A stretch of 5,614 nucleotides of DNA, from assembly GCA_020721165.1 (NCBI GenBank), contig DYNG01000075.1:1-5614 (forward strand), read 5' to 3'. Of the stretch, positions 5,411 to 5,614 are shown in pieces. Within the stretch, counting starts at the first letter, position 1. Each line of letters starts with the position of its first letter. The notes beneath the pieces were generated by a model that did no database searches, had not been told where the DNA came from, and worked only from the letters and a program-made list of their open reading frames with translations. The position numbers were made by a program, and so were the translations under genes. This DNA comes from Desulfocapsa sulfexigens (GTDB lineage: Bacteria; Desulfobacterota; Desulfobulbia; Desulfobulbales; Desulfocapsaceae).

Positions 5411-5614
5411 ATGAACAGTGATCCCCTCTTTATGCGACGGGCCTTACAAGAGGCACGAAAAGGTCTGGGGCGCACCTCGCCCAATCCCTGTGTCGGCGCG
5501 GTGGTGGTGCGCGATCAGGAAATTATCGCCACCGGCTATCATCAAAAAGCGGGTGGCCCTCATGCTGAAATTCACGCCCTGAACCGGGCTGGTGAGCGGG
5601 CGCGGGGGGCCACC
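5411..5614 (+). CDS. ribD: Riboflavin biosynthesis protein RibD, N-terminal part of deaminase domain (3' end outside window)
   Basis: RibD is a two-domain enzyme that deaminates the pyrimidine intermediate made from GTP and then reduces its ribose side chain in riboflavin synthesis. Only the first 68 codons are present, running in frame to the right edge. They contain the start of the cytidine-deaminase-like domain: MRRALQEARKG, TSPNPCVGAVVV at 22-33, and GYHQKAGGPHAEIHAL, where His51 is a zinc ligand and Glu53 the catalytic acid. The PCxxxGxxPPC zinc cysteines and the reductase domain would lie beyond the edge. ATG 5411 is two bases after the nrdR stop with no strong Shine-Dalgarno, suggesting coupled translation. 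The ATG at 5432 is possible but would cut the first helix. A stand-alone deaminase cannot be excluded from this fragment. Confidence 0.93.
   Translation, partial: MNSDPLFMRRALQEARKGLGRTSPNPCVGAVVVRDQEIIATGYHQKAGGPHAEIHALNRAGERARGAT

Overview
The window is a single co-directional (+ strand) run of housekeeping genes: the 3' end of etfA, then fabG, acpP, fabF, rpiB, glyA, nrdR and the 5' end of ribD. The order fabF-rpiB-glyA-nrdR-ribD, the moderately high GC in genes and the protein sequences suggest a Gram-negative anaerobe of the Desulfobacterota (former Deltaproteobacteria) or a near relative. This assignment comes from recalled gene order and protein style, not from a search.

Positions 1-2830 hold an electron transfer flavoprotein alpha subunit whose stop codon overlaps the fabG start (ATGA), followed by three core type II fatty acid synthesis parts: the ketoreductase FabG, the acyl carrier protein and the elongating ketosynthase FabF. 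The 99-bp gap before acpP contains a T-rich tract, a 9-bp hairpin with ATGATG in its loop, and three GGAG-to-ATG contexts in about 100 bases, the last of which starts acpP.

Positions 2870-5614 hold ribose-5-phosphate isomerase B, serine hydroxymethyltransferase, the ribonucleotide reductase repressor NrdR and the start of the riboflavin deaminase/reductase. They supply ribose phosphate, one-carbon units, deoxynucleotide control and flavin. glyA, nrdR and ribD are packed 15 and 2 bases apart, so they are probably co-transcribed.

The one real break in the layout is the 367-bp gap between rpiB and glyA. It has about 50% GC by hand count and no recognisable gene. It carries a near-palindromic pair of 27-nt arms (3464-3490 and 3562-3588) around a 71-nt core, with a TTA triplet beside each outer end. 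It looks like a miniature inverted-repeat element or a structured RNA. I found no undescribed multi-gene system; this gap and the acpP leader are the parts most worth a second look.
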